Counted from the first letter of the stretch, positions 1 to 10,600 are shown. The stretch: DNA of 64,000 nucleotides from Oegoconia quadripuncta (GCA_949316235.1 OX438750.1:23004865-23068864); one strand, 5' to 3'. Program-made: numbers and translations. The notes: generated by a model from the sequence alone, not told the origin.

Positions 1-110
1 CTAGAAGAAGTTATAACTAAGAAATAAGTTATAACTAACAATAGGTCATGTACAAAGGTGGACTTATATCTTTTAGAGATCTCTTCCAGCATTGAGCATT
101 GAAGTAGGAG
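1..110 (-). mobile_element. LINE 3' end (family M), 5'-truncated fragment
   Basis: On the minus strand this reads GGAAGAGATCTCTAAAAGAT then ATAAGTCCACCTTTGTACATGACCTATT. The same string occurs at 17985-18095 on the plus strand, where it ends in an AATAAAG-like tail. It resembles the 3' UTR of lepidopteran jockey-type LINEs. No coding sequence is left. Confidence 0.5.
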
Positions 111-1554
111 ACGGAGTAAATTTGGGGTTTAGCAGCAAATTGTGTGCAAATGAAAAATACTACAACGAATAATAAAACAAATAAAAATAAAAGATAACCA
201 AATAATAAATTTACATATACCTACCTACTGCGATATAAATACATAACATAAAATATATTATAAACCTAGATACACATAATAATATCACGAAAGATGGGAG
301 AGGTAATGCTAATTTAACCTTTTCTTAAATACTGCAATTGAAGGGCTGTTCTGAATTAATTACGTACGTATGTACATCTGTTACGTAATAAAACATCCTT
401 ACAAAGAAAAAATAATCTGCGCAGTATTTTTAATGATTGAGGCTGGAGTTGATTGATTGATGAATATTCATAGCCAACACTGACCGAAAGAGTTAGTGAT
501 ATTGTGGACACAGAGAATGTAAAATTCCGGCTCAATTTGGATTTGCGCCACGCATAACAGTAAATCACATTCTCAATAATGCTTCAATCACTGCAAAATA
601 TAGATGGGATAATATGTGATATATCGCCGTCAAAACGCCAATTGTTGTTTATGTATTTGGTTTAAGTCTTAAAATCGCATTGGCCGAAGCCGAATGATTC
701 TCACTGAATTATAAAATCAAAGAAAGTTATAAAAAATCTGGAATCGTCGTATTCGACTGACTTCTTCAAAGAAGATTGCGCAAGAAATTCGCGGAGTTGC
801 GCTTTCTAAATAAGTATTAGTGGTACAATTTGTGATTAGACAAAATGAAGAACAAAATAATAATCACGACTAAATTTAGCTGATCGGTAACAGCTTTTTA
901 CATAGGTATTAGTATCCGTTTTATGGCAGTTTTGAATTTAGTTAAAGGTTAATTTTGAATCTCCACCGGAATCGTAGTATGTATATTATTGTATATACTC
1001 AAAGCGTATAAGTGTGTATACATGATTTTGTGTAAACGACTTACATGAATAACAAGTTTATTTACATCCTTTAGATTGGGTATGTCATTACTTTTCCAAA
1101 ACAATTTAGGGGATAGCTGAAAATCAGTGTATTGCTCAATGAGCAATCTAATACACTGAGCTATGGCCCCTTTGTACTGCTGCAGCACACACATGCGTTA
1201 GTGTTACAATATTATGTTATTGTTGTTGAGGTAATACCCTTATCTGTGTATCAATATGTATAAGCTAAATGTATGTGTGTGACTGTGGAAACAAATAAAG
1301 GCTTCATCCTTCAGACTCCGACGACCTGTTTGATGTAAGGCTAGGGATCCTGACCATTACCAGTAGTACCACGCATAAAAAAAAAATCCCGTAGAACACC
1401 AATCCAGTATAATAGCCATCCAGTATAATAGCCATCCAGTATTACCATGGGAAGTTTTTTTTACCCGTGGTACATTATTAATAATAAATTTAGGACTTCA
1501 AGTAAGTATACATAATATCACAGAAAGTAAAACAATTAAATAAAAACAAATGAA

Positions 1555-1835
1555 TGTCTAGAGCTTGCGCATTCGAATCCCACTAGCTAGGGGTATATAT
1601 GAGTACTTGTGTAATGAATACGGATATGTGTACCCGTGTTATGGTTCTCTACATTGTTATTAAGCATACCTATATTTACAAAAAAAAAAACAGGTATATG
1701 TGGTAGTTTACCAACCATTCGACATTTCATGGTAAGTTCAAAGTCATTCCACAAGCCAAGAATGGTTAGTGTGGAACTAGATGACGCTGTATGTCCGAGG
1801 AGATTTATTTATTGTTCCATTTTACGTATAGAGGA
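1555..1835 (+). mobile_element. tRNA-derived SINE, family B (diverged copy)
   Basis: The head ends in a tRNA B-box-like ATTCGAATCCCACTAGC. It is followed by the family body: GATGAATACGGAYATGTGTAC-like text, an A-rich run, a CCACAAGCC segment and AGTGTGGAACTAGATGACGC. The order matches the minus-strand copies at 5.05-5.3 and 9.9-10.25 kb. Confidence 0.6.
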
Positions 1836-1868
1836 TTATAGTAAATATAGAGCAATGCTAATGTGAAT

Positions 1869-3522
1869 AATATACAATGTGTCCCGGAGAGAAGTGACCA
1901 GCGGGCGTAGTTTGAAAATTTATACAAAATTATCGATAAATCATTTAAATTTAGAGACCTAACTGCTTTTGTTTTTTAAAAATTGTTAATCCTTTTTTTT
2001 TAATAGACATGTCTGACCTTCTGCACTATTTTAGTCATAATTTCTTTGTTTTTACGTCTTTCCCAATTCTTTTTTTTTTAATTCAGTGCTGTTATTATTA
2101 TTCATCAAATTAAGTTATGAAAATTATCCCAAAACAAATAAATAATTTATTAAAAAAGAAATAAACTTAAAATTCGACCAACAAAACTGTATTTCTTTAA
2201 GTTTAAAAATAAAAAAACGAAAAATGTCCCTATAACATCATGTTTTTTTTTAATTATTATGATACTACATGATATTCTCTAAAATATCCTCGAACAATGT
2301 TTTTAGTTATTTCAAATAAATGTGAACGTACGAGACATTGAAATTGACCTTTTATGCTCCAGTAACTAGATAGAGATAAGTTTAAAAAAATGAAAGTAAT
2401 GTTTTAAGCAGTTTATTTGCACATTTAAGTGTTTTGTTATTACAATGAATCATTTTGATTTTAACATGATAGTTTAATAATAAATAAAAGATACTTAATT
2501 TGTTAAAATGGTTGTTTATTAAGAAAAATCAGGTAATTAATTAATTATGTTTTCAAAATGACCGCCGTCAGCGGTTATGCAGGCCAGGGCCCTAAATGAC
2601 ATCCTTAGTGTAGTTCGCCTTATTTCTGCATGATTCTGCGCTATTTCTGCGGCAGCAGCATCGATTCTCTGTTTCAGCTGGTCTCTTGAAATTATTGGCA
2701 CAGCATAAACTTTTTGCTTCATGTAGCCCCAGAAATAATAATCAAGAGGCGTCAAGTCTGGTGACCTCGGGGGCCATGCTATTGGACCGCCTCTGCCAAT
2801 CCATCTTGGATAATTTTCATTGATGAATTCACGTAACGAAACATAATTAATTAATTACCTGATTTTTCTTAATAAACAACCATTTTAACAAATTAAGTAT
2901 CTTTTATTTATTATTAAACTATCATGTTAAAATCAAAATGATTCATTGTAATAACAAAACACTTAAATGTGCAAATAAACTGCTTAAAACATTACTTTCA
3001 TTTTTTTAAACTTATCTCTATCTAGTTACTGGAGCATAAAAGGTCAATTTCAATGTCTCGTACGTTCACATTTATTTGAAATAACTAAAAACATTGTTCG
3101 AGGATATTTTAGAGAATATCATGTAGTATCATAATAATTAAAAAAAAACATGATGTTATAGGGACATTTTTCGTTTTTTTATTTTTAAACTTAAAGAAAT
3201 ACAGTTTTGTTGGTCGAATTTTAAGTTTATTTCTTTTTTAATAAATTATTTATTTGTTTTGGGATAATTTTCATAACTTAATTTGATGAATAATAATAAC
3301 AGCACTGAATTAAAAAAAAAAGAATTGGGAAAGACGTAAAAACAAAGAAATTATGACTAAAATAGTGCAGAAGGTCAGACATGTCTATTAAAAAAAAAGG
3401 ATTAACAATTTTTAAAAAACAAAAGCAGTTAGGTCTCTAAATTTAAATGATTTATCGATAATTTTGTATAAATTTTCAAACTACGCCCGCTGGTCACTTC
3501 TCTCCGGGACACATTGTATATT
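1869..3522. mobile_element. Foldback-type transposon: 684-bp inverted arms around a transposase remnant
   Basis: Left arm 1869-2552 and right arm 2839-3522 are reverse complements over about 684 bases, with no mismatch noticed on reading the ends and several internal blocks. The outer ends read ATATACAATGTGTCCCGGAG inward. The 286-bp centre holds the C-terminal part of a DDE transposase on the minus strand; its last codons and stop fall in the left arm. This suggests that the 3' end of a normal element was copied in inverted orientation onto the other side, with loss of the N-terminal coding part. TA-rich flanks are seen but a target duplication cannot be fixed. Near identity of the arms implies recent formation or gene conversion. 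Confidence 0.85.
2537..2838 (-). pseudogene. Tc1/mariner-superfamily transposase, C-terminal remnant
   Basis: Minus-strand frame from about 2838 to a stop at 2537. It reads INENYPRWIGRGGPIAWPPR, then SPDLTPLDYYFWGYMKQKVY, then a helical tail with DQLKQRI and ITADGGHFE. WPPRSPDLTPLDYFxWG is the region of the last catalytic Asp in a group of insect DDE transposases. The DNA-binding domain and the first two catalytic Asp are absent, so it cannot be active. The reading frame runs into the inverted arm, tying the coding remnant to the foldback structure. Confidence 0.75.
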
Positions 3523-4216
3523 TCTTTTTTTATATTTATTTCTAAAAAAATGAAATATATTTAGTCAAGTTAAAAATGTTTTGAAACAAAAATAGGTGGC
3601 ATCAACAACTCAACTCGATAGCAGTAAACCGCTGCATGAAATTCGATTCGGTTCCCAGTCACCCTGCGGTGATTTTATTTCTTCTTTGTGGAACAGTAAA
3701 ATTTTATCGTGAAGTAACTTTTAGTTTCTCGAATCGGAATTCGCAGAAATCAAAGCTGAAAATATAATGAAATGTTTTCAAAGTTTAACCTATCTTCGTT
3801 TGCGGTCGCGGAACTTATATCGATCACGGATCGAATAATAACTACGAGAATAAAAAGTAATATAAAAATCAAAAAAAAAACCCCCGCTAATAATAGACAA
3901 GTATGAAATAACTTAGCTAAAGCGATAATAATTCAATTTTCAATATTTGAATTTAAAATTCTAAGTTTAAATTTTTAAACTGAATTTGAATTTATAACGG
4001 GTATTTTAAAAATTTCGATGTCTACCACTGTTTACTAATATAGTTATAGGTGAATGTACTAACAAACCTGCACCAGTAGCATGACGGGCGCGATAGGAGT
4101 TTACGTCGCGCGAGATAATATTTTACCTGCTCATTCGTTTGGACGAAATATAAAACTATCCTTATTGTCTGGATAATAAATGATTTATTACATATTATAT
4201 TGTCAATTATTTATTT

Positions 4217-4660
4217 AAAGATCAGCCACAAGACGTCCACTGCTGAACATAGGCCTCCCCCATAGAATTCCAGAGTGACCGTTTGGAAGCACCCTGCATC
4301 CAGCGTCTTCCCGCGACAGGTGAGTGGACACCTGTACGCTGCGCTTGCCGCTGCGTGGTCTCCAGTTGAGAACTTTAATGCCCTACCAGCCATCAGTTCT
4401 TCGAATTATGTGCCCTGCCCACGATCACCAATCCGCTGGGCTATGACCGTGACTTTCGTCGCCTTCTTCTTCGTTCCTGATTCGATCACGTAGTGAAACG
4501 ATGAGCATCGCCCACTCCATAGCTTGTTTCGTGACTTTGAGGCTTTTTTATGAGGCTCATAGTGAGAGACCACGTTTCAGTGCCATAACTCATCACTGGT
4601 AACACACATTGATCAAAGACTTTCGTCTCCAAGAACTGAGGTATTCAATGCTCAAACTCA
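4217..4660 (-). mobile_element. RTE-type LINE, ORF C-terminus and 3' end
   Basis: Minus-strand sequence ending in the typical lepidopteran RTE end GGAGGCCTATGTTCAGCAGT then GGACGTCTTGTGGCTGATCTTT. The stretch upstream (4300-4600) is the decayed C-terminal part of the endonuclease-reverse transcriptase (trp/arg-rich GHIARR...GRW..WRP region in broken frames). Several relatives lie in the window (14.8, 29.7, 47.4, 56.7 and 61 kb). Confidence 0.7.
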
Positions 4661-5044
4661 CACACAAGGGACTAAAAGAAGTAGATAAGTTTATTTGCAT
4701 ATTACAGAAACATATACAAAAATGTATCAACGCACAATTTTATTATTCTGTTTGGTCTTGTGGTTTTCGAAACGTAGTACGAAATGAAATAATCACAGAA
4801 GTAATTAAAAAATAAACAACTTATATCAGTGTAGGCTTAGTAGTTAAGTAACTATTGATCGCTTACTATTTCTGTAGGCTGGCTTGATGGAAAACAATGG
4901 ATTTTATCGATCATCTTAGTATTTAAGGCAATTATCGATAACTAGTCGAATAATTTAAAAATATTTTTCTTTAAAAATTAAAAACATTTGCGGCTGGATA
5001 TACACTTTTGAACCCTGATTCCTTATAAAATTTGTTTATTTTTT

Positions 5045-5300
5045 TTTAAATATCCTTAGACATACACACAGCATCTAGTTCCACACTAAGCAACTATAGG
5101 CTTGTGTTGTGGATACTAGATGGTAGATATACTACATACATATTTTTTTTGTAAATAAATACTTATTATAAATGAAAACATCCATAACTCAGGTACACAT
5201 GTCCGTATTCATCAAACAAACATATGCCCCTAGCGAGATTCGAACCCGCAACCTTTTGGTATAGTGGCCAGAGTTTCTAATCATTACACCAAACCAAATA
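5045..5300 (-). mobile_element. tRNA-derived SINE, family B
   Basis: Minus strand: tRNA-like head with A box around TTTGGTGTAATGATTAG and B box GCGGGTTCGAATCTCGCTAG, then the body (ATGAATACGGACATGTGTAC, CTAGTATCCACAACACAAGC, TTAGTGTGGAACTAGATGC) and an A-rich tail at 5040-5055. About 260 bp. The head is not a functional tRNA gene: no matching acceptor stem was seen. Confidence 0.75.
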
Positions 5301-5827
5301 GGTAAATTGAAACCCTTTCACTATTTGACATGTTTGCCTGTTTTTCGTCTCGATAATCTTAATAAAATAGTTAATTTCTTGTCACTACAAATGAAGCTTT
5401 GCTAATTGACTTTAAGGCAAGATAATACATAGAACATATTCGTGGGAAGACTGGTGCCTGAAATGGAGAACCAGAATTACAGGTCACCAGGCGTCCCAGC
5501 CATGGAGAACTGATCGGTGATAGGACACAAACGGAAAGATAATCACGAAACATAATCTGGTTGAATGGAGTGAAGTTGTAGTGTTGTGCACTGTTTTTAA
5601 TCCCCGACAAAAAATTACAGGTAATGTGTTTAATGGCGTTATGTGTATATGTATGTCTAGTCTCTGTTCGAAAGCTTCCCAGCAATAAGAAATGAAAAAA
5701 TAGCAGAAATGAAATTACGACGTTCCCAGCCGGTAAGGTCGGTGCCTTGTGACTTCATTGTGACTCATCTGATGATCTGATTCTTTTTTTTATTATTACA
5801 AAAATTTCAGTAGGGGGGTACTACTTT

Positions 5828-6159
5828 AAGTATATTATCATCAACAGCCTTACACGTCCCCACTGTTAGGACAGTCTCCTCCCACTGGGACAGGGCATGG
5901 GCCATAATCCACCACGCGGGCCCACTGCGGATTGCTGGATTTGGGTCAGACCAGTAGCCACCTGACAGTCAGTGCTTTTAAGCCGCCTTTGTAGCCCACC
6001 GAATTGGCTTAACGACTGCCTTTAACTGAAACCCGGGATCGACTCTTTAACGTGCCCTCCTAAGCACGGAAACATTCATATTAAAATGCCCCTAGTGGTC
6101 ACCCATCTAAGAACTGACCAAACCAGATATTGCTTAACTTCGCAAATCGAAAACAACGA
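5828..6159 (-). mobile_element. 5S-rRNA-derived SINE (SINE3 type), family D
   Basis: On the minus strand the 5' part reads GCGAAGTTAAGCAATATCTG then GTTTGGTCAGTTCTTAGATGGGTGACCAC. This matches the internal promoter of 5S rRNA (A box AAGTTAAGCAACGTCGGGC, C box GGATGGGTGACC). It is followed by a body (GTTTCCGTGCTTAGGAGGGC, GGCGGCTTAAAAGCACTGAC) and a tail with TGGTGGATTATGGCCCATGC. Related copies lie at 32.0 and 51.2 kb. SINE3 elements are transcribed by Pol III from the 5S-like promoter and depend on a LINE for movement. Confidence 0.78.
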
Positions 6160-6509
6160 ATACGACAGCGCCACGAGTGCTTCTCGAATTAATATGCACA
6201 TTAATTATGATTATTTTATAATTTTTCCTCAGATAGGTAGTGGAATACAGCACATATCACTCGTATGCCCACTCGTTATGGAATATTACTGTGAATAGAG
6301 TACACCTATACCGCGGAGTGTAAAACTGTACAACTTCCTGTAACCTTCGAGCTTCAATATTGTTATGATAATATCGTCGGGTTTATAGTTTTTAGCGCCT
6401 GCTGTGCTGTTAAAGGATTCTAACGAACAGTTTTGTGGTAAGAGGCCCTGACAAAAAAAAACAGGCACTCCTGTAAGTTCCATCAAGTAACCATAATAAA
6501 ATGAAAGTT

Positions 6510-6552
6510 GTTTAGCGTGGAACTAGATGGCGCTGCGTGTATGTCGTCATGT
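6510..6552 (+). mobile_element. SINE B body fragment
   Basis: TTAGCGTGGAACTAGATGGC followed by GCTGCGTGTATGTC matches the 3' body of family B. No head is present. Confidence 0.4.
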
Positions 6553-6571
6553 AAAAAAGGAACTAGTGATG

Positions 6572-6647
6572 TATCTCGGCCGTTCTTCACCTCTTACAAG
6601 AATATGTAGTTATCTCGGCCGTTCTTCACCTCTTACAAGAATATGTA

Positions 6648-6649
<2 letters not shown>
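6572..6649 (+). repeat. 39-bp direct tandem duplication
   Basis: TATCTCGGCCGTTCTTCACC...GTAGT is present twice in a row (6572-6610, 6611-6649), identical on reading. It directly abuts the poly(T) that is the A-tail of the minus-strand LINE, so it may be an unusually long target-site event. Confidence 0.85.
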
Positions 6650-6681
<32 letters not shown>

Positions 6682-7050
6682 TGGATTCGCGTTTGGCCAC
6701 AATCTCACCTGATGGAAAGTGACGATGTAGCCGAAGATGTATCACGCGCACCCAGTAAATGCCTATTCACTCTAGACTTGAAGATCCCAAGGTTGTAAGT
6801 GTCGGGAAAAACCGACGCGGGCAGTGAGTTCCATACCTTAGCAGTCCGCATTATAAATGACGAAGCAAAGAGCTTAGTGCGGATGTTCGGTATGTTGACA
6901 ACATATGGATGGAAACCCCCCCCGCGCCTGGTTGTCCGAAGATGGAAATAGTTCTTACAATTCGGTATGCGAAGCAACGGATATTGATATCTTCCATGAT
7001 CCAATCTTGAATTTTAGCAGTAAAATACTGAAACACCTCAAAGCTTCTCT
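6650..7050 (-). mobile_element. jockey-like LINE (family J), 5'-truncated, with A-tail
   Basis: Poly(T) at 6650-6676 is the A-tail on the minus strand. Upstream the frame reads RRGGGFHPYVVNIPNIRTKL, FASSFIMRTAKVWNSLPASV and FPDTYNLGIFKSRVNRHLLG. This is the conserved C-terminal end of jockey-clade reverse transcriptases (...AxxWNSLPxxVFPxxYNLxxFK). A frameshift near 6960 separates this frame from DWIMEDINIRCF just upstream. No endonuclease or RT core remains. Confidence 0.75.
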
Positions 7051-7129
7051 TTCTAATCCGTAATTTTCAAAATCTTTAATATTTAGTTATTGTAATTCTG
7101 ACTACAATATTATTACCATAATAGGTACC

Positions 7130-7320
7130 TTATTTATAATTAAATACTTTAAATGTATTGTAGGTACTACTTATGTAACTAGTGTAGCTATGTTATCAAT
7201 GTTGTGTACGCCTGTAATAGGTATTCATATCAGAACAAAACTACTGTATAAGCTTTCATAAGAGTGTGATATGATACTGTTGGTGTACCTAATAAAAAAA
7301 AATAATAAAAAAAAAATCTG
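7130..7320 (+). mobile_element. LINE 3' UTR (family K) with A-rich tail
   Basis: Contains ATTGTAGGTACTACTTATGT, GTTGTGTACGCCTGTAATAG and GTGTACCTAATAAA followed by an AAT/A-rich tail ending about 7317. The same sequence is at 48522-48680, where a MITE sits at its 5' border. Confidence 0.6.
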
Positions 7321-7985
7321 GACATTACAGATACGGTGACGACCCCCGACCGTATGGTTTAATTAACGGCAAAATTAGTGCAAAGTCCCGGGCTCAATAC
7401 ACGGTCAAGAATATTGAGGAAACAAATAATGATGTCCACATTTGTTGGGCGTCTGTATGTGGGCCATCGCTTGGTTAGGTGGTTGATGATGTGGGCTGAA
7501 ATTGATGATGATGAGGCCGCAGACCTTAGTACGTGATATTAATTTTAACTTGACACCTCTAGCCGTTTCTGTGAGAAAGGGTTCAAAATATTGTAATTTT
7601 TTTTTCTTAACGAACATGTAAGAACCGCTTCAGGTACAAGTTTCATTAACATTGGGAGGTGAAAGTCCAGATTTCCCTAAAATCTCACATCGACCTTTAA
7701 CTTGGATATGATCTCGAGGGACAAAAAACCTCAAATTATACTTGCAAAACACGGAATCGTTCAAGAAAAAACAAGAACGAACCAGGGGTCTTTGTTTAAG
7801 CTTAAGCTGCGACATATCCCTCTGGGCTCGATCCGCACTGCTGATCATAAATTACACGATATAACGCATAAATCTAAAGCGGGTTACACATTCTATAATA
7901 GAGCTGGCTTGCAAAATAAAGTGGCTCTCTAAGAGAACTATCTGTAAATAGTAAATTACTATGACAATTGTCCAACTAATATTAA

Positions 7986-8065
7986 CACTTTCACGGGCAG
8001 TAAACGGGACACAATAGAGATTTTATTGTTATTACGTCTATAGGCGTTCAGTGTCCGCGAAAGTG
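7986..8065. mobile_element. 80-bp piggyBac-type MITE with TTAA target duplication
   Basis: Terminal inverted repeats CACTTTCACGGGCAGTAAAC (left) and, from the right end inward, CACTTTCGCGGACACTGAAC. Each end is flanked by TTAA (7982-7985 and 8066-8069), the target duplication of piggyBac elements. No coding capacity. Confidence 0.7.
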
Positions 8066-8078
8066 TTAAAATGCGAAA

Positions 8079-8561
8079 GGGGCCGTCCATAAATTACGTC
8101 ATCGATTTTTTTCAGATTTTAGACCCCCCCCCCTATAATCATCCTATCGTCATTTCTTAATGACCCCCCCTCCCTTCTCCCAAAATTGACGTCATTACTA
8201 GTTTGACAAAATAAGACATTGCAGAAGAAGAAGTCGCTTTCGCTGTCTGTCCCTATGTATGCTTAGATCTTTAAAACTACGCAACGGATTTTGATGCGGT
8301 TTTTTTAAATAGATAGACTGATTTTTAAAGAAGGTTTATATGTATAATACATGTAAGTACCACGGGCGAAGCCGGGCGGGCAGCTAGTATTTTACTAGGT
8401 GTGCTGGAAGAAATTTCTTTTTAGAAATAATCTTTTTGTATGTGAAAAATAAACTATAAATAAATAAGAATGACGTCAAAACACCCCCCCCCCATCTATC
8501 ATTTACCCGCAGACCAACCCCCCCCCCCTAATTTAGAATGACGTAATATATGGACGGCCCC
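8079..8561. mobile_element. MITE with GGGGCCGTCCAT termini (483 bp), composite
   Basis: Left end GGGGCCGTCCATAAATTACG, right end inward GGGGCCGTCCATATATTACG. The inside has C-runs next to both termini and a Helitron-like end at about 8222-8395. A second copy in opposite orientation starts at 63522 and runs off the window. It has no coding sequence; I cannot assign the superfamily from the ends. Confidence 0.75.
8222..8395 (+). mobile_element. Helitron-like 3' end nested in the MITE
   Basis: Reads AACTACGCAACGGATTTTGA...ACCACGGGCGAAGCCGGGCG and ends GGCAGCTAGT. A GC-rich hairpin shortly before CTAG|T is the typical Helitron 3' end. The last 70 bases recur inside the other copy of the host MITE. 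Confidence 0.5.
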
Positions 8562-8570
8562 AAAGTTTGG

Positions 8571-8917
8571 TTTTTCTTTTATCCACAACGGGTTAGCACT
8601 TGTAGCAACGGGTTGACCTCAATCACACCTGATATTAAGTGAAGATGAGGCGGAAGGAGGAAGCGTACTGACCCGGAAACCCCATCTAATTTGGGGGACT
8701 GGCTATCTTATCTCTGACAACCGGAACACAACAATGCTATCAACATTGCTGTTTGGCAGCAGATTTAGATAAGATGGTGGTAGTTAGCCGGGCGGACATT
8801 TAATATGCCTTACCACCAACCAAACGGAGTACTAAATATGTACCCCGCTGGGGATCGAACCCGCGACCTCCGAAACGTAAACCCAATGTTGTTTACATTG
8901 AGCCACGGAGGCGGTTA
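8571..8917 (-). mobile_element. tRNA-derived SINE, family A (full length)
   Basis: Minus strand: tRNA-like head CCGCCTCCGTGGCTCAATGT with B box GCGGGTTCGATCCCCAGCGG. The body includes GGTTGGTGGTAAGGCAT, CATCTTATCTAAATCTG, a palindromic AGCAATGTTGATAGCATTGT segment, CCACCTTCGGCCTCATCTTC-like text and GTGTGATTGAGGTCAA, and the 3' end is A-rich. A 16-bp stretch around GTAGCAACGGGTT is extra compared with other copies. Confidence 0.8.
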
Positions 8918-9119
8918 AATTTGTTTGGCGGTTTGGATGTTTGTCGGTCAATCACGGCGAAATGGATGAACGGATTTGGTTGAAATTTGGTATATAGGTG
9001 GAACATACCTAGGATTGAATCATAGGATATTTTTATCCCGATAAAATGATTAGTTCCCGCGGGATAAACTAATTAAATATAACCGCGATATATTTATTCC
9101 ACATAAAAAAGAAAGCTAG
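8918..9119 (+). mobile_element. Helitron-like dispersed repeat
   Basis: Begins near GGTTTGGATGTTTGTCGGTC and contains GATGAACGGATTTGGTTGAA, a TATTTTTATCCCGATAAA block and ends AAAGCTAGT. It belongs to the same family as 15.5, 25.5 and 55.2 kb. The class call rests on the CTAG-T terminus. Confidence 0.5.
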
Positions 9120-9463
9120 TAATTGATACATTACTTACCCTATGTGTGATATGCAATGTCATTGCTATTGTTTTAATAAATAAATAAATACATTATCTAA
9201 AAAAAAGTACACGAGTTCAAGAAGCCAAAATCCAGTTACTTATATTAGGTACATAAATTCAGAAACCATTCAACCAAGGCTACAATATTATCGAACTCTT
9301 GTATACATAATACTGATATTACACCTCTCATAAAGCAATCACGTAATCAAATGAGCCGTGAAATAGAAGAGGGCAACGTTTGAAACGTAAATGTCAATTT
9401 TCCAGTCAAGTTGGCACATACAGCATACATCACGTCATCAGCCTATAAACGTCACTGCTTTGC

Positions 9464-9712
9464 TTATTTTTTTTTTATCCACAACGTGTTAGCACTTGAT
9501 CTCAATCACACCTGATGTTAAGTGAAAATGAGGCCGAAGATGGAAGCTTTTTCACCCGGAACCCCATATTATTAGGGGGACTTAGCTATCTTATCTCTGA
9601 CAACCGGAACACAACAATATTATTAACATTGCTGTTTGGCGGCAGTCTTAGATAAGATGGTGGTAGCTAACCAGGCGGACATTTAAATTGCCTACCACCA
9701 CCATCCAATATG
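9464..9712 (-). mobile_element. SINE family A, head missing
   Basis: Minus-strand copy running from the A-rich tail (T-run at 9468-9476 on plus) to the GGTGGTAGGCAATTTAAATG region. The tRNA head is absent. A short piece of another SINE tail (CATCAGCCTATAAACGTC) lies just before it at 9434-9452. Confidence 0.7.
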
Positions 9713-9889
9713 CTTTACCTATTATAAATTTAAATAATTTCCGATTCTATGATCATGTTATTTGTGATGAATCGAAAAAAACGACGGGTGTTGTGTGTGT
9801 ATATATTATATATATGTATATCTGTGCCTAAGTATTTGTCCGGACGCATCTCAGTGATGCGTCGTCCTACTTGAGTGCGATGTTTTTTA

Positions 9890-10250
9890 TATAAAATAAA
9901 TAAATAAATATCTTTGCACATACACACAGCGCCATCTAGTTCCACACTAAGCAACTAGGCTTATATTATAGATACCAGATGGTTGATAAACTACACAAAT
10001 ACATTTTTATTTTTTGTAAATGAATACATATATAAATGAAAAACATCCATAACTCGGGAACACCTGTCTGTATTCATCATACAAACATACAATACAATAC
10101 AAATACACTTTATTGTACAAAAGGAGAACATACATTTTACAAAGCTCCTATGCCCAACATATGCCCCTAGCGGGATTCGAACCCGCGACCTTTTGGTATA
10201 GCAGTCAGAATTTTTAACCACTACACCAAACAGGTCGACAATGTCATACA
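9890..10250 (-). mobile_element. SINE family B, interrupted by a LINE 3' end
   Basis: Minus-strand head with GCGGGTTCGAATCCCGCTAG (B box) at about 10165-10190 and body ending in TAGTTGCTTAGTGTGGAACT and GGCGCTGTGTGTATGTGC. The element is split at 10087-10165 by an unrelated short insertion, given separately. Confidence 0.75.
10087..10165 (-). mobile_element. LINE 3' end (family N) inserted in SINE B
   Basis: Minus strand: AGCTTTGTAAAATGTATGTT, CTCCTTTTGTACAATAAAGT and a tail of TGTATTGTATTGT. The surrounding SINE is cleanly interrupted, and AACATA occurs at both sides as a possible target duplication. Confidence 0.65.
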
Positions 10251-10334
10251 AAAGACTAAACTGTCCCCGGTTTCGAAGATGTTTATCTTTTAACACAGTT
10301 TTTTTACTGTATTTCGGTCTTCTTCTTTTCGGGT

Positions 10335-10600
10335 CGAGGCAAGTTTAAAATTTTATTGGATCAAAACTTAGCCACTCTAACAGCATTCTCTGTGGCGTTA
10401 AGGAGGTCGTCAAAGGTGCAGCTGTTAGGACACGCGGAACAGGATAATAGGTGATCCATTGTCTACGGAGAGACTACGTACTCGCACCGATTACTCCCTC
10501 GTCGGAGAAGCCCCATCTGCACAGATTATCTTTGATGCGGCCGAACTGGGTCCGAAGCCGATTAATTAAATCGTGTTGTGTTAAAGACAGCAAAGGCCGC
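10335..10600 (-). mobile_element. LINE ORF2 C-terminal remnant (family O)
   Basis: Minus-strand frame reads QHDLINRLRTQFGRIKDNLC then RWGFSDEG. After one frameshift it continues TMDHLLSCSACPNSCTFDDL and LLNATENAVRVAKF before a stop. The LNRLRTxxGR..LxxWG and QTMDHLL.C blocks are the end of many jockey/R1-type LINE polyproteins. The frameshift and lack of RT core show it is dead. Confidence 0.6.

Noticed and set aside
6080..6159. A 5S rRNA gene
   Set aside because: Only the central promoter region matches; the sequence then continues into a repeated SINE body seen elsewhere in the window.
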